NCBI GenBank assembly: GCA_945862385.1
Contig: CAMAXV010000001.1
Span: 124,001-188,000, forward strand
Length of the DNA stretch: 64,000 bases
Origin: Chitinophaga pinensis
Lineage (GTDB): Bacteria > Bacteroidota > Bacteroidia > Chitinophagales > Chitinophagaceae
Direction of reading: 5' to 3'
A program made the position numbers and the translations under genes. Under the pieces are notes generated by a model, which worked only from the letters and a program-made list of their open reading frames with translations, had not been told where the DNA came from and ran no database searches. Of this stretch, positions 27,631-37,737 are shown piece by piece. Positions within the stretch are counted from its first letter, which is position 1, and each line of letters opens with the position of its first letter.

Positions 27631-29808
27631 TCACCTAGTTGATTCAGGCAAACGGAAGGCCACATAGCTGTCACCGTTTTTCCCACCCCATTTAGACCCT
27701 CCGCAGGCAATCACCACATATTGCTGACCTTCTACGGCATACACAGCCGGTGTGGCCACACCTGAGGCCGGTAAAGTGGTCTCCCACAGCAGCTTTCCTG
27801 TGCGTTTGTTGAATGCCCTGAACTTGTTGTCTGCTGTTGCGCCGATGAACAGCAATCCGCCTGCGGTAATGACTGATCCGCCGTAATTCTCCCGTCCGGT
27901 GGTGGGTATCCCTTTTTGCTTCAGTTCCTCGTACTCCCCAAATGGAATCTTCCATAGGTACTTTCCAGTTTGCAGGTCGATGGCATTGAGTGTGCCCCAT
28001 GGTGGAGCAATAGCAGGATAGCCATCCTTGGTCAGGAATTTATTGTAACCGGTAAATCCATACAAGGGAGCAGGGGCACCTTTAGATTGAGGAGCGGAAG
28101 AAGCATAAACATGCTGATGTTCTTCTTTCAGATTCAGCACATAAGCAGCAATAGCATTTTTCTGATCTGTGCTAAGCTGATTGAAACCAGGCATCATCTT
28201 TCTGCCGGTGGTGAGCAGTTGAACAAATATTTTCTTATCATATTTTTTGGCCGCATCAGCGATAGCTGGAAAATTGCCGTTTCCCTGCATGGTGGTTCCA
28301 TGGCAGTTTCTACAGTACTGTTCATAGCCCTGGATACCAGCTTGCAAAACAGTCTGGACTTTTGCTGTTTCCTTCTTGTTCTCAACCATGTTCAGCACCC
28401 AGGCCATTTCATTGGCATTGACATACAAGACATTGGTGACTGGGTCTATAGACGGACCGCCCCATTCTCCACCGCCATCATAACCCGGAAGAATTACTGT
28501 GCCCTGGACGGAGGGTGGGGTGAAAATGGCTCCCGCGCGGTACGACAAAAACCGTTTTTGTAAATCTGCATGTTCGGCACTGTCTGTGGTAATTCGGTTG
28601 AGGTCATTCACCGTAATGGTTTGCCTGGCAAATGGCTTGGGTAAAACCGGAAAAGGCTGGGTAGGCGATAGTACTTCACTGATGAGGTCGGTTTGGGTAT
28701 TCACCTTGCGCTCTTCAATGGGAAATACGGGCTTACCTGTTTCCCGCTCAAAGACAAAGACCATGCCCGTTTTGGTGATTTGGGCAACAGCATCAATCTT
28801 TTTCCCGTTCCGGTTGATGGTAACCAGGGATGGAGGCGTAGGCAGGTCCATGTCCCACACATCATGGTGCACCGTTTGAAAATGCCAGATCAGCTTGCCT
28901 GTACGCGCATTAATTGCAAGTAGTGAATTTCCATAGAGCCCATCCCCCAGTCTTTGTCCACCGTAAAAATCATTCGTCGGATTACCAGTAGGTGCAAATA
29001 AGATACCTCTTTTTTCATCCAAGCTGAACCCACTCCAGCTGTTGGTGGAACCCAGGTATTTGTATGCTGATGAGTCTTTCCAGGTTTCATATCCTTTTTC
29101 ACCGGGATAGGGAATGGTGTGAAAAATCCATTTTTGCTGACCTGTGCGCACATCAAAAGCGCGAATATGTCCGGGTGTTTCATCACCCACCAGTCCGCTC
29201 AGGATAAAGAGATTTTCATATACCATCACAGGCGAAGTAGGGGCCACGAACACCGTAGAATCCGGACGATCCAGTCCAGCATTCAGGTTGATGCCACCAT
29301 CTTTCCCAAAAGAAGGAATCAGTTTACCAGTGTGGGCATCAATGGCATAAGCCACTGAACCGGATGTGAAGAGGATGCGTTTGTCGTCCTTGTCTTCCCA
29401 GTAGGCCACACCCCTGTTTTGGTTAATGGATTTTCTGAACCAGCTTTTGTTTTGCAGGGAATCTGCCGGGTCAAATTTCCAGAGCTCTTTACCGCTTGCT
29501 GCATCCAGTGCAAATACTTTCATCCTCGGAGAAACCCCATAGAGGATGCTGTTGACTACGATCGGGTTGCATTGAATAGTACCCACTTTGGTGAAGTCAC
29601 CACCCTCCGATTGGTAAGTCCAGGCCACCTGCAGCTTACTAACATTTGCTGTATCTATCTGCTTCAGCGAAGAATACCGCAGGTTGTGTTTTGAACCACC
29701 CGTCACCGGCCAATCGTGGTTACCGCTGGTATTTGAGAAAGATGATGTCAATTGATAGGCAACTATCAGCAGCAACAAAGCAGCGAGCGGGAGGAGTTTA
29801 TTATTCAT
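27631..29808 (-). CDS. PQQ-dependent dehydrogenase with a cytochrome c domain
   Basis: 725 aa with an N-terminal signal or anchor segment (about 1-24). The beta-propeller contains tryptophan-docking-type repeats such as DAASGKELWKFD, DVRTGQQKWIF, NARTGKLIWHF, DLQTGKYLWKIP and NKRTGKLLWETTL. A cytochrome c domain (CRNCH heme site, distal Met in KMMPGF) is inserted at about residues 475-550, inside the propeller region and not at the end. It oxidises sugars or alcohols in the periplasm and passes electrons through the heme to the respiratory chain. The substrate cannot be read from sequence. Confidence 0.88.
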   Translation of the reverse strand: MNNKLLPLAALLLLIVAYQLTSSFSNTSGNHDWPVTGGSKHNLRYSSLKQIDTANVSKLQVAWTYQSEGGDFTKVGTIQCNPIVVNSILYGVSPRMKVFALDAASGKELWKFDPADSLQNKSWFRKSINQNRGVAYWEDKDDKRILFTSGSVAYAIDAHTGKLIPSFGKDGGINLNAGLDRPDSTVFVAPTSPVMVYENLFILSGLVGDETPGHIRAFDVRTGQQKWIFHTIPYPGEKGYETWKDSSAYKYLGSTNSWSGFSLDEKRGILFAPTGNPTNDFYGGQRLGDGLYGNSLLAINARTGKLIWHFQTVHHDVWDMDLPTPPSLVTINRNGKKIDAVAQITKTGMVFVFERETGKPVFPIEERKVNTQTDLISEVLSPTQPFPVLPKPFARQTITVNDLNRITTDSAEHADLQKRFLSYRAGAIFTPPSVQGTVILPGYDGGGEWGGPSIDPVTNVLYVNANEMAWVLNMVENKKETAKVQTVLQAGIQGYEQYCRNCHGTTMQGNGNFPAIADAAKKYDKKIFVQLLTTGRKMMPGFNQLSTDQKNAIAAYVLNLKEEHQHVYASSAPQSKGAPAPLYGFTGYNKFLTKDGYPAIAPPWGTLNAIDLQTGKYLWKIPFGEYEELKQKGIPTTGRENYGGSVITAGGLLFIGATADNKFRAFNKRTGKLLWETTLPASGVATPAVYAVEGQQYVVIACGGSKWGGKNGDSYVAFRLPESTR

Positions 29809-30075
29809 TTAAAATCTTAAGCTATACTATGGAAATGGTATATCAACAGAAAACATGCGTTTGCACAACCATGTCATTTTAACACTAAATATTAAATTTA
29901 CATGGTTAAATTAAATTATTGATTGGCTTAGATTGTATTTACAGTTTTTTCATTACGCCTCAAGCTACATAATTAGAAACTGTTTTCGTCTATTTACTAT
30001 TCATCTATTCCACTATTTACTTTTCCACTGATGTGGTATTACCTCCATAAATATCTCTCACCCAAAATTTTGAAC

Positions 30076-30300
30076 CTACCTGAACCTTCTTCTAATAACA
30101 ACAACAGCCCTTTTATGCCTCAAACCATGACGATTCTTTCTTTGCTTGTGCCTTTTTATCGGATGAAAACTGGAATTGGTAGATACTGTAGGCTGAAAAT
30201 GTTGTTCGCCAATTTTATTACTAAATATTTCAGCGTTTGAATGAGTACTTGCAAGGAATAATGATACTGCTAGAAATAATACTAATCTGAATTTTTTCAT
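30076..30300 (-). CDS. Small exported basic protein, unknown function
   Basis: The start at 30300 gives 74 aa: a good signal peptide (MKKFRLVLFLAVSLFLAST, cleavage near SNA/EIF), then a short polar stretch and a very basic tail (HKQRKNRHGLRHKR, VVVIRRRFR). Both signal and charge pattern argue for a real gene, though no family is recognised. It lies alone between the PQQ dehydrogenase and the sulfatase; the rest of 29809-30409 shows no other gene. Confidence 0.5.
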   Translation of the reverse strand: MKKFRLVLFLAVSLFLASTHSNAEIFSNKIGEQHFQPTVSTNSSFHPIKRHKQRKNRHGLRHKRAVVVIRRRFR

Positions 30301-30409
30301 GATATTTATTTGATACCATTGACTGTAAAACAACTTTCAGGTTTAACGAAATATGCTTAACTGTTGTCAATATAATTGTTAAAGTCTTTTATCTGCAAAA
30401 AATAGTTGG

Positions 30410-31999
30410 TTACAGTTTTTTCTCCTGACTCTTGAAAAATGACTTCATTTGCTCCATTAGTTCTGCCCTTATAGCAATATAAGATGGATCACCAGCCACA
30501 TTCTTTTTTTCTAAAGGATCCTTGCGGTAGTCATACAATTCTGTAGCGTATAACTTTCTCTCATCATAAGGTTGCGCAGAGGTAAAATCATTCATCCAGA
30601 CAGTCAGCCTGTATCTGTCATTGCGCAGACTGTATCCCATCATTTTGGCTTTCTTAAATCCGGCTTCTGTCATTTCAGTTTTAGGAAGTGATCTGGGATA
30701 CTGGCTCACTGCAAAATCCTTCACAATTGATTTACTCCCGGCCATCACCGGTTTCAGACTCTTACCCTGCAAGTGCGGTGGTACTGCTACGCCAGCCAGG
30801 TCACAAATGGTTGGAAAAATATCCAGGTGCTCTGAAAGGGCATCTGTTTTGCCTGATTTAATCCCAGGAGCTGCTATAATAAGCGGAGAGCGGGTGGCCT
30901 GTTCAAAATTGCTGTGCTTGTTCCACATGTCGTGGTCACCCAGATGCCAGCCATGATCACCCCACAACACGATAATGGTATTTTCCAGTGTTCCCAGAGA
31001 ATCCAGGGTGTTAAGTAAAATACCAACCTGCGCATCCGTATAGGAGATGGCGGCATAATAACCATGCAGCAGTTCACGCTGCTTTTCGGTGTCTAAGCGA
31101 ATGTGGTTTCCAGCTCCCTGATGCTGTACATGTGGGGGAATATCAGGATAGTTTCGCAATTCACCTGATGTGTGATAAGCCAATTCTGGACTGTTTATGG
31201 CGTGTTCCTGAAAGTTCGCCAAGGGTAATTTTTCGGGCTTGTAAAGGTCCCAGTACTTTTGCGGGGCAATAAAAGGAAGGTGTGGTTTGTGAAAACCTAC
31301 GGCCATAAAAAATGGCTTGTCTGAACCATTCAATTTGATCAGTTGTTCTTTGACCTTCAACGCCAACACACCATCTTCATAAGCATGGTCAGGAACATCA
31401 ATGGCTTCAACAGATGGACCGATTTTTTTGGTGCTGCCAAGATTGGCATCCTCATCTACACTATTTTGAACAGTTTTTTTCTGCTGAAACAAAGCCTTAT
31501 TTTCCGGCTTAATGTATCCTCCGATAGCTGGCTTGCCTAATGCATAATCTGCCGGCTTTGCAGCAATATATGGCGCATTCCAGGATAAGGGATCTATCTT
31601 GTTGATGGCACTTGTGGGGTGATAGATTTTACCTGCACCCATAGTCAGGTAACCCTGCTGTATCAGATGTTGCGGCAGGGTCAGGATGTCCGGATTCATG
31701 TCACGCATCTGTGTTTTCAGATCCCAGATCTTTGTAAAATCAGGCCGCATACCGGTCATGATACTCGCGCGTGTTGGTCCGCATACAGCCTGCTGACAAT
31801 AGTTTCGGTTGAAAACTGTTCCCATCGCTGCAAGCCTGTCGATATACGGAGTCTTTATAAGCTTGTTTCCGTACGCACCTATATCCGGACGAAGATCATC
31901 CACTGCAATGAACAAAATGTTATACTGCTTCTTTTCCTGAGCAGTGAGCATGACAGAACAAAAAAAGATTGACACTATCAAAAAAAATAACCTGTTCAT
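30410..31999 (-). CDS. S1-family sulfatase (iduronate-2-sulfatase-like), exported
   Basis: The ATG at 31999 is preferred (a longer frame starts with GTG); 529 aa with a signal peptide (about 1-20, ending LTA/QE). Metal-site motif VDDLRPDIGAYG, then the formylglycine signature CGPTRASIMTG (the Cys is modified by an anaerobic- or FGE-type maturase). Later come VGFHKPHLPF and WGDHGWHLGDHDMWNKH, which fit the iduronate-2-sulfatase-like subgroup. It would desulfate glycosaminoglycan-, mucin- or algal-type glycans outside the inner membrane. No partner glycan lyase is adjacent. Confidence 0.9.
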   Translation of the reverse strand: MNRLFFLIVSIFFCSVMLTAQEKKQYNILFIAVDDLRPDIGAYGNKLIKTPYIDRLAAMGTVFNRNYCQQAVCGPTRASIMTGMRPDFTKIWDLKTQMRDMNPDILTLPQHLIQQGYLTMGAGKIYHPTSAINKIDPLSWNAPYIAAKPADYALGKPAIGGYIKPENKALFQQKKTVQNSVDEDANLGSTKKIGPSVEAIDVPDHAYEDGVLALKVKEQLIKLNGSDKPFFMAVGFHKPHLPFIAPQKYWDLYKPEKLPLANFQEHAINSPELAYHTSGELRNYPDIPPHVQHQGAGNHIRLDTEKQRELLHGYYAAISYTDAQVGILLNTLDSLGTLENTIIVLWGDHGWHLGDHDMWNKHSNFEQATRSPLIIAAPGIKSGKTDALSEHLDIFPTICDLAGVAVPPHLQGKSLKPVMAGSKSIVKDFAVSQYPRSLPKTEMTEAGFKKAKMMGYSLRNDRYRLTVWMNDFTSAQPYDERKLYATELYDYRKDPLEKKNVAGDPSYIAIRAELMEQMKSFFKSQEKKL

Positions 32000-32044
32000 G
32001 GATATGATTTTAATTAAATGCACAATTGATTATAAAATAAATTT

Positions 32045-32983
32045 CTACTCCCCTTCTCCTGAATTTACCTTGCCCATTTGTGCTTTTTCAAAAAGCTGAT
32101 AAATGAAAAGTATCAGGAATCCGAATAAAACTGAACCCAAAATCAACAAATTATTCAATATACCTGTTACAGAAAATGATACCTTAATAAGTATGGTTGA
32201 CAACACAAAACCTGAATTTCGGATGATGGTATGAAAACGATCAGAATAATAAAAAGAAGCCAGCAAAATCAATACATCCACAATGATCAATATTGTAAAA
32301 AACTCATCGAAAAAAATATTATTCATATAAGCCAACAGATTGGCATCTGCAAAGCCTTTTTCAATACCTAACTGAAACCAACCAGCAAATGAAAACAATG
32401 CAAGCGCAAGTAATATCGGTACAAGTAACAGGGCAATGACTTTTTTCAACAATATGAATTGCCCCCATTGTTGTATCCCTTTATCTTTCCCTTCTCCGTG
32501 AACATATTCTCTTCGGAGTATCTTGTGATAAAAAAGGTAAATCAGAAAAAAGAGTATCAATGATGTGACCGCATCTATCGTAAAGCGAAGGTCATTTTCA
32601 TTCTGAAACCAATCATTTACAAGCTCCAGATCACCAAGGTCTTTGAAGATTCGCCTGATCACGATAAGTGTTATAATTTCATATTGCTTACCTATGTAAA
32701 AGGATGTTGACTTTGGAAGATAGAATATCAGTAGATAAACCTCATAAACCAGAATAAATGAAAATGGCGTATAAATAGCAGAAATGGGATTGCTGAGAAA
32801 CTTCGATCCTGAAGAAATCCATCCAATATTGGAAGAGAAAATCAGCATAAGATGAATCAGGTAACTAGCGATCGCCAGCGTAAGAATTATCCGCTCACTC
32901 CGGTGTTTAGTAGCAGGCGACAAAAGCAGGTTCAGTGCTGATTCTACCTTTGCAGCAAATGAATATGACTGAAAAGCTTTCAT
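32045..32983 (-). CDS. Integral membrane protein, unknown function
   Basis: 312 aa with about seven hydrophobic segments (clear ones near residues 32-52, 70-90, 135-155, 182-205, 230-250, 262-285 and 285-300). Charged motifs between segments include RRIFKDLGDLE and HKILRREYVHGEGKDKG. No signal peptide or catalytic motif is visible and I do not recognise the family. The arrangement loosely recalls ion-channel-like membrane proteins, but nothing confirms this. It is divergent from the glycerophosphodiesterase gene. Confidence 0.7.
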   Translation of the reverse strand: MKAFQSYSFAAKVESALNLLLSPATKHRSERIILTLAIASYLIHLMLIFSSNIGWISSGSKFLSNPISAIYTPFSFILVYEVYLLIFYLPKSTSFYIGKQYEIITLIVIRRIFKDLGDLELVNDWFQNENDLRFTIDAVTSLILFFLIYLFYHKILRREYVHGEGKDKGIQQWGQFILLKKVIALLLVPILLALALFSFAGWFQLGIEKGFADANLLAYMNNIFFDEFFTILIIVDVLILLASFYYSDRFHTIIRNSGFVLSTILIKVSFSVTGILNNLLILGSVLFGFLILFIYQLFEKAQMGKVNSGEGE

Positions 32984-33050
32984 CTTTTATTGTAATATAA
33001 TCAATTTAAGCGGAGTTTTCATTAATTTGAAACTCCCAACAAACTATAAC

Positions 33051-33950
33051 ATGATTCGCAATAACTTTCTATTAACCAGTATAATGGTGCTGGTCACCTG
33101 CGTAATGATGATTTTACCTACAAACGGACAAGCTCAACAGATAGACTATCAGGGCCACAGGGGCTGCCGCGGACTCATGCCGGAAAATACCATTCCGGCT
33201 ATGCTGGAAGCCATCAGACAGGGCGTTACAACCCTTGAAATGGATGTTGTAATTAGCAAGGATAAGCAGGTGGTTGTTTCGCATGACCCTTACATGCATG
33301 CAGACTTCTGCCTCACTCCTGAAGGAAAAGCCATCACAGCTAAAATGGAAAAGGATTACAGGCTTTACGCAATGGATTATGCAGAAATCCGCCAATGGGA
33401 TGCGGGTAGCAAAGTCAATCCGAAATTTCCACAGCAACACAAAATGAAGGTTCATAAGCCATTGCTCACTGAACTGATCGACAGCGTTGAAAATTACATC
33501 AAGATTAATAAGCTGAAACCCATCAGGTACAATATCGAAACAAAGTCATCCCCGGATGGTGACAATATCCTGCAACCCGAACCTCAGGAATTTGTAAGCT
33601 TGCTGATGGAGGTGCTTAAAGCCAAAAAAATCCTGAAACGGACCACTATCCAGTCGTTCGATAAACGTACAATTCAAGTTCTGAATCAGCAAAATCGAAA
33701 GCTTTCTCTTTCTTACCTGATTTCTGCAAATAATAAAAGTACTCCTGCTGAACTCGTTGCCTCACTTGGTTTCATACCAGCAATCATCAGTCCTGAATAC
33801 CGTCTTGTCACTGCTGCCTATCTGGAAGCATGCCATAAGGAGAAAATGAAAGTTATTGTGTGGACTGTAAATGAAAAAGAACAGATTGAAAAAATGAAGG
33901 AATTGGGGGTGGATGGGATTATCTCTGATTATCCTGATAGGTTCAAATGA
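33051..33950 (+). CDS. Glycerophosphodiester phosphodiesterase, exported
   Basis: The ATG at 33051 (300 aa) is chosen over a TTG 24 bp upstream; it gives a signal peptide ending near NGQA/QQ. The GDPD core shows HRGCRGLMPENT, the pair Glu-x-Asp in TTLEMDVVISKD, catalytic His in VSHDPYMH, and the C-terminal VWTVNEKEQ and DGIISDYPDR. It hydrolyses glycerophosphodiesters to glycerol-3-phosphate and an alcohol in the periplasm with a divalent metal. Confidence 0.92.
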   Translation: MIRNNFLLTSIMVLVTCVMMILPTNGQAQQIDYQGHRGCRGLMPENTIPAMLEAIRQGVTTLEMDVVISKDKQVVVSHDPYMHADFCLTPEGKAITAKMEKDYRLYAMDYAEIRQWDAGSKVNPKFPQQHKMKVHKPLLTELIDSVENYIKINKLKPIRYNIETKSSPDGDNILQPEPQEFVSLLMEVLKAKKILKRTTIQSFDKRTIQVLNQQNRKLSLSYLISANNKSTPAELVASLGFIPAIISPEYRLVTAAYLEACHKEKMKVIVWTVNEKEQIEKMKELGVDGIISDYPDRFK

Positions 33951-33994
33951 TGGATACTATCCCTTTTCTTATCTTTACAATGTAAACCAAGGTT

Positions 33995-34471
33995 ATGAAA
34001 AAAATTGCACTGTCCCTTTCCGTTATGCTGTTCTGTATCTTCACTCAGGCTCAGCCACCTGAAGGCAATGCAGCACCTGGTGATACTTATGGCGCAAAAG
34101 TGAATACCAAAGGAGCTGTTCCTCTGGCAGATCTAGCTACAAAACTGGAAAGTGGATCAACTCCCGCTGATACAAAAATCAAAGCCAAAATACTGGAAGT
34201 TTGTCCGAATAAAGGCTGTTGGTTGAAACTTGAACTGCCAGACGGACAACAAGCAATGGTAAAAATGAAGGATTACGGTTTTTTTGTACCGCTTGCAGCC
34301 AAAGGAAAAACTGTTGTGATTGATGGTGCAGTTTCGTTAAAAACAACTCCTGTGAGTGAACTGAAACATTACGCAGAAGATGCCAAAAAATCCAAAGCTG
34401 AAATCGATGCCATCACTGAACCTAAAAAAGAAATAAGCATTCTCGCAAACGGAATCGTAGTTGTAAAGTAA
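33995..34471 (+). CDS. DUF4920 domain exported protein
   Basis: 158 aa with a signal peptide (about 1-19, ending TQA/QP). The mature part is an OB-like beta-rich domain with KAKILEVCPNKGCWLKLEL, a Cys pair seen throughout the DUF4920 family, and KDYGFFVPLAAKGKTVVIDG. Function is unknown; the Cys pair could be redox-active or bind metal. It follows the glycerophosphodiesterase by 44 bp. Confidence 0.8.
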   Translation: MKKIALSLSVMLFCIFTQAQPPEGNAAPGDTYGAKVNTKGAVPLADLATKLESGSTPADTKIKAKILEVCPNKGCWLKLELPDGQQAMVKMKDYGFFVPLAAKGKTVVIDGAVSLKTTPVSELKHYAEDAKKSKAEIDAITEPKKEISILANGIVVVK

Positions 34472-34604
34472 TGATCTCCAAGTCTTTTTAAAATTCAAAT
34501 TAATAGAAATCTAAATCATTATTTACCAGTCAATCATCAGTTCTGAACGGTGATGCCGGTAACTTAGCCAGATTACAAAGGTTTGGTTGAACTGGATTAT
34601 CTGC

Positions 34605-36455
34605 CTAGGCATACCGAACATAAACAGGATTGGAAATTTTTTCATTCCACACAATCACATTATTTCCCTGAATACGCGCTTTGGCTGGAATAAATTTTTT
34701 ATCCTCACCAGCAATTGCAAATGAAGCAGGTGGCTCTCCATCAAGCGTGCTGATTCCGCCAGCCACATGATTAAACTGGATAATGATTTCACTCCCCCGA
34801 ACTTGAGCTTGAGCGAATAGCGGTCCGCTATAAGTAACTGTATCTCCGTAAGCCAGGTGCCGCGCTACCAGTGCCATCCGATCTCCAACATCCTTTTTAT
34901 TATCCGGATGAATGTCGTTCCACTCACCCAGATCAATGGCTACAGCCATGGCGGTGCGTGGTGTTGACAGGCTTTTCAGTTGAGCTTCCCTTAGCATTGC
35001 CCAGTTACTTTGTGATGGCAAGTATTGATAAGACTGAAATCCAGGTAGTTGCACAAAAATGAAAGGCAATGTGTCGTTCTTCCACTTTTTCCGCCAGTCG
35101 CGTATCAGCGACTGCTGATAGGCTTGATAGATTTCAGGACGTGCCACATTCGACTCTCCCTGGTACCAGCAAAACCCCTTAATGGGATAAGGCAGAAGAG
35201 GCGAGACCATGGCGTTGAAGAGGGCAGCTGGTTGCGACTGGAGACTGAAAACCGGAGCTGACTGTGCCTTTCCGGAAGGATAAAAAATTTGTGCGACCCG
35301 AAACCTCCACTCACCACTGATGTCAACAGTATCGGATGCAGTACAAATGGCATATTGCTTGTCGGGTACAAAACCGCCTTTACCGGCAAAATTCGAGACC
35401 CTCACTACCAGTGTGTTTGAACCTTGTTTGAGTAATCCTTCAGGAATCCTATACCTCCGCTGGGGATACTGGTAACTTGTGGAACCTATTCGAACTCCGT
35501 TCAGGTAAACTTCATCGGCATCTACTATCCGACCAAGGAATAGTCGTCCCGACACTCCTTTCATCTTTTCATCCAGGTTAAAATCTTTTCTGAACCATAC
35601 AACGCCATTTAGATCGGCATGTCCGAGGTCTTCCCAATAACCCGGCACCATGATTTTTTTCCATGCACCAACATTATATAACGGGTCATACCACTTAACC
35701 TGACTGGAAATTCCGGGATCTTTTTCTGGAAATATTGCATCAGGAACTGGCCTAACAGAGAGACTTTGACGCACAAACGCTGAGTCTTTCAGTTATTGTA
35801 ACCTGCTGTTTAATTCAGGATACGAGGATGCCTCCTCCATGCTCATCCAGGCCTCGATGGGTGTTCCGCCTACACTGGCGTTGATGATGCCGATTGGAAC
35901 ATGGTATTTTTCATACAACTGCCTGGCGAAGAAAAAAGCCACAGCCGAAAAAGGACGAATCGCTTCACCCACGGCGGAAGTCCAATTACCCCCGTTCAGG
36001 TCATTTCGAGTTGTATTAATCGATGTTGCGGTTGGCACCAGAAACTGCCTGATTTCAGGATAATTGGCCTTTTTAATCACCTCAGCATAAGAAACATCAT
36101 GGATATTGAGCTGATGCACCATGTTGGATTGTCCACTGCAAAACCAAACATCACCAAAGAGCACATCTTTAAGTACAATTGTATTCTTCCCCGTAATAGT
36201 TATGTTAAAGGGACCGCCTGCAGGCGTTGGAGGCAACATAATCTTCCAGTTTCCTGATACGTCTGCTTTACCTGTATATTTTTTGCCCAGGTGTGTTATG
36301 GTAACCCGCTCTCCCGGTGAAGCCCAGCCCCAAATGGGCAGAGATTGATCGCGCTGAAGAACCATGCTGTCGCGAATCAGTCTTGGAAGTCGGACCTGTG
36401 CACCAGCAACATGAAATTGAAAAACAGCAAGCAAAAAAGGAATGTATTTACGCAT
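34605..36455 (-). pseudogene. Sialate O-acetylesterase interrupted by an in-frame stop
   Basis: Two reading frames, 36455-35793 (220 aa, signal peptide) and 35774-34605 (389 codons, GTG-led), lie in the same frame and are separated by one TAA at 35795-35793. Reading through gives one protein of about 615 aa. The first part holds the catalytic Ser110 in CSGQSNM; the second part holds WYQGESN, a jelly-roll-like insertion (WFRKDFNLDEKM), and the expected Asp/His pair in NDIHPDNKKD. Neither fragment has a whole triad, so the enzyme is probably inactive unless the stop is suppressed or a sequencing error. It would have removed O-acetyl groups that block sialidase, which fits the nan locus. Confidence 0.82.
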
Positions 36456-36529
36456 AGTTGATACAATTTAGGAAAATAATTCCCGGAATTGTAGGATGTG
36501 TCAAATACAAAAATAGATTAATCAAAAGC

Positions 36530-36868
36530 CTAAGCCTTTTTCACAAACTCCGACTTCAAAGCCATAGCACCAAAGCCATCAATTTTGCAATCAATGTTGT
36601 GATCACTGTCTACGAGACGGATATTGCGGACTTTCGTACCGGCTTTTATACCTTGGGGACTTCCCTTTACAGGTAAATTTTTTATCGTTACAACACTATC
36701 ACCATTCTGAAGAATATTACCATTGGCATCCTTTACTACGAAAGCTTCTTCTGCAGCTTCCTGTTGATTAGGATCCCATTCGTGGGCACATTCCGGACAA
36801 ACAAGCAAAGCATCCATTTGATAAGTAAACTCAGATTTGCAAATTGGACAAGGGGGAAATTCGGCCAT
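36530..36868 (-). CDS. yjdM: Zinc-ribbon protein YjdM (PhnA family)
   Basis: 112 aa from ATG 36868; a longer TTG frame is less likely. The N-terminal zinc ribbon is CPICKSEF ... CPECAHEW (four Cys), followed by the PhnA domain with [32 protein letters not shown] and a terminal KSEFVKKA. Despite its historical name, the family is not required for phosphonate breakdown, so the role is open. Confidence 0.9.
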   Translation of the reverse strand: MAEFPPCPICKSEFTYQMDALLVCPECAHEWDPNQQEAAEEAFVVKDANGNILQNGDSVVTIKNLPVKGSPQGIKAGTKVRNIRLVDSDHNIDCKIDGFGAMALKSEFVKKA

Positions 36869-36986
36869 TTTAAGAAAATAAGGATGCAAAGGTACGATTT
36901 TTTGAAAGCTTTAATTCTGCGGAAGAAATAGCTAAGGTAACTTTACATGCATCTTTCTAATAAAACTAAAAAATCTCACCATAGTT

Positions 36987-37706
36987 ATGAGCAATCAAAT
37001 CATTCACCGGGCAGAGACCAGGGGTTTTGTCGACCACGGTTGGTTAAAAAGTTACCATACCTTCAGTTTTGCTGGTTACCACAATCCGGAAAGGGTTCAT
37101 TTCGGTGTATTGCGCGTACTTAATGACGATATGGTCAGTGGGGGTATGGGATTTGGAACTCATCCACACGATAACATGGAAATCATCAGTATACCGCTGG
37201 AAGGTGACCTGGAACACAAAGACAGCATGGGAAATACAACTGTTATCCGAAAGGGTGATATTCAGGTGATGAGTGCCGGAACGGGTGTTTATCACAGCGA
37301 ATACAATAAAAACAAAGATGAGGCTGTCAAATTCCTGCAGATTTGGATTTATCCCAATAAACGCAATGCCCAGCCCAGGTATGGTCAGATCACCATGGCA
37401 TTGGAAGACCGTCAGAATAAATTACAGCAGGTGTTGTCTCCTGACCCTAATGACGCGGGCGTATGGATTCACCAGGATGCCTGGTTTCACATAGGCAATT
37501 TTGAGGAGAAGATTACTGCTACTTATTCAATAAAAAAAGAAAACGGCGTTTATGCTTTCGTATTGAAAGGTAGTTTCCTGATCAATGGTGAAGCATTAAA
37601 CACAAGAGATGGCATGGGCATCTGGAACACCCCTTCCTTTGATCTTATTGCCCAGCAAAATGATTCTGAAATACTATTGATGGACGTACCCATGCAGTTG
37701 GACTAA
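36987..37706 (+). CDS. Pirin-family bicupin protein (YhhW-like)
   Basis: 239 aa, cytosolic. The N-terminal cupin holds the metal ligands: His pair in GTHPHDNMEI, then His and Glu in YHSEYNK. FADHGWLK-type start (FVDHGWLKSYHTFSF) and IQVMSAGTGVYHSE are typical of YhhW/pirin proteins, some of which have quercetinase activity. The C-terminal cupin lacks the full ligand set, as usual. Confidence 0.9.
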   Translation: MSNQIIHRAETRGFVDHGWLKSYHTFSFAGYHNPERVHFGVLRVLNDDMVSGGMGFGTHPHDNMEIISIPLEGDLEHKDSMGNTTVIRKGDIQVMSAGTGVYHSEYNKNKDEAVKFLQIWIYPNKRNAQPRYGQITMALEDRQNKLQQVLSPDPNDAGVWIHQDAWFHIGNFEEKITATYSIKKENGVYAFVLKGSFLINGEALNTRDGMGIWNTPSFDLIAQQNDSEILLMDVPMQLD

Positions 37707-37737
37707 TTGAAAACAATCACAAAGGGTCTATTTGTAT

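Noticed and set aside
35774-35795. Treating the two sialate esterase parts as separate functional genes
   Set aside because: They share one frame, the second has no proper start or signal peptide, and the catalytic triad is divided between them.
34605-36455. Programmed stop-codon readthrough in the esterase
   Set aside because: The bases after the stop (CTG) do not match a known readthrough context; mutation or error is simpler.
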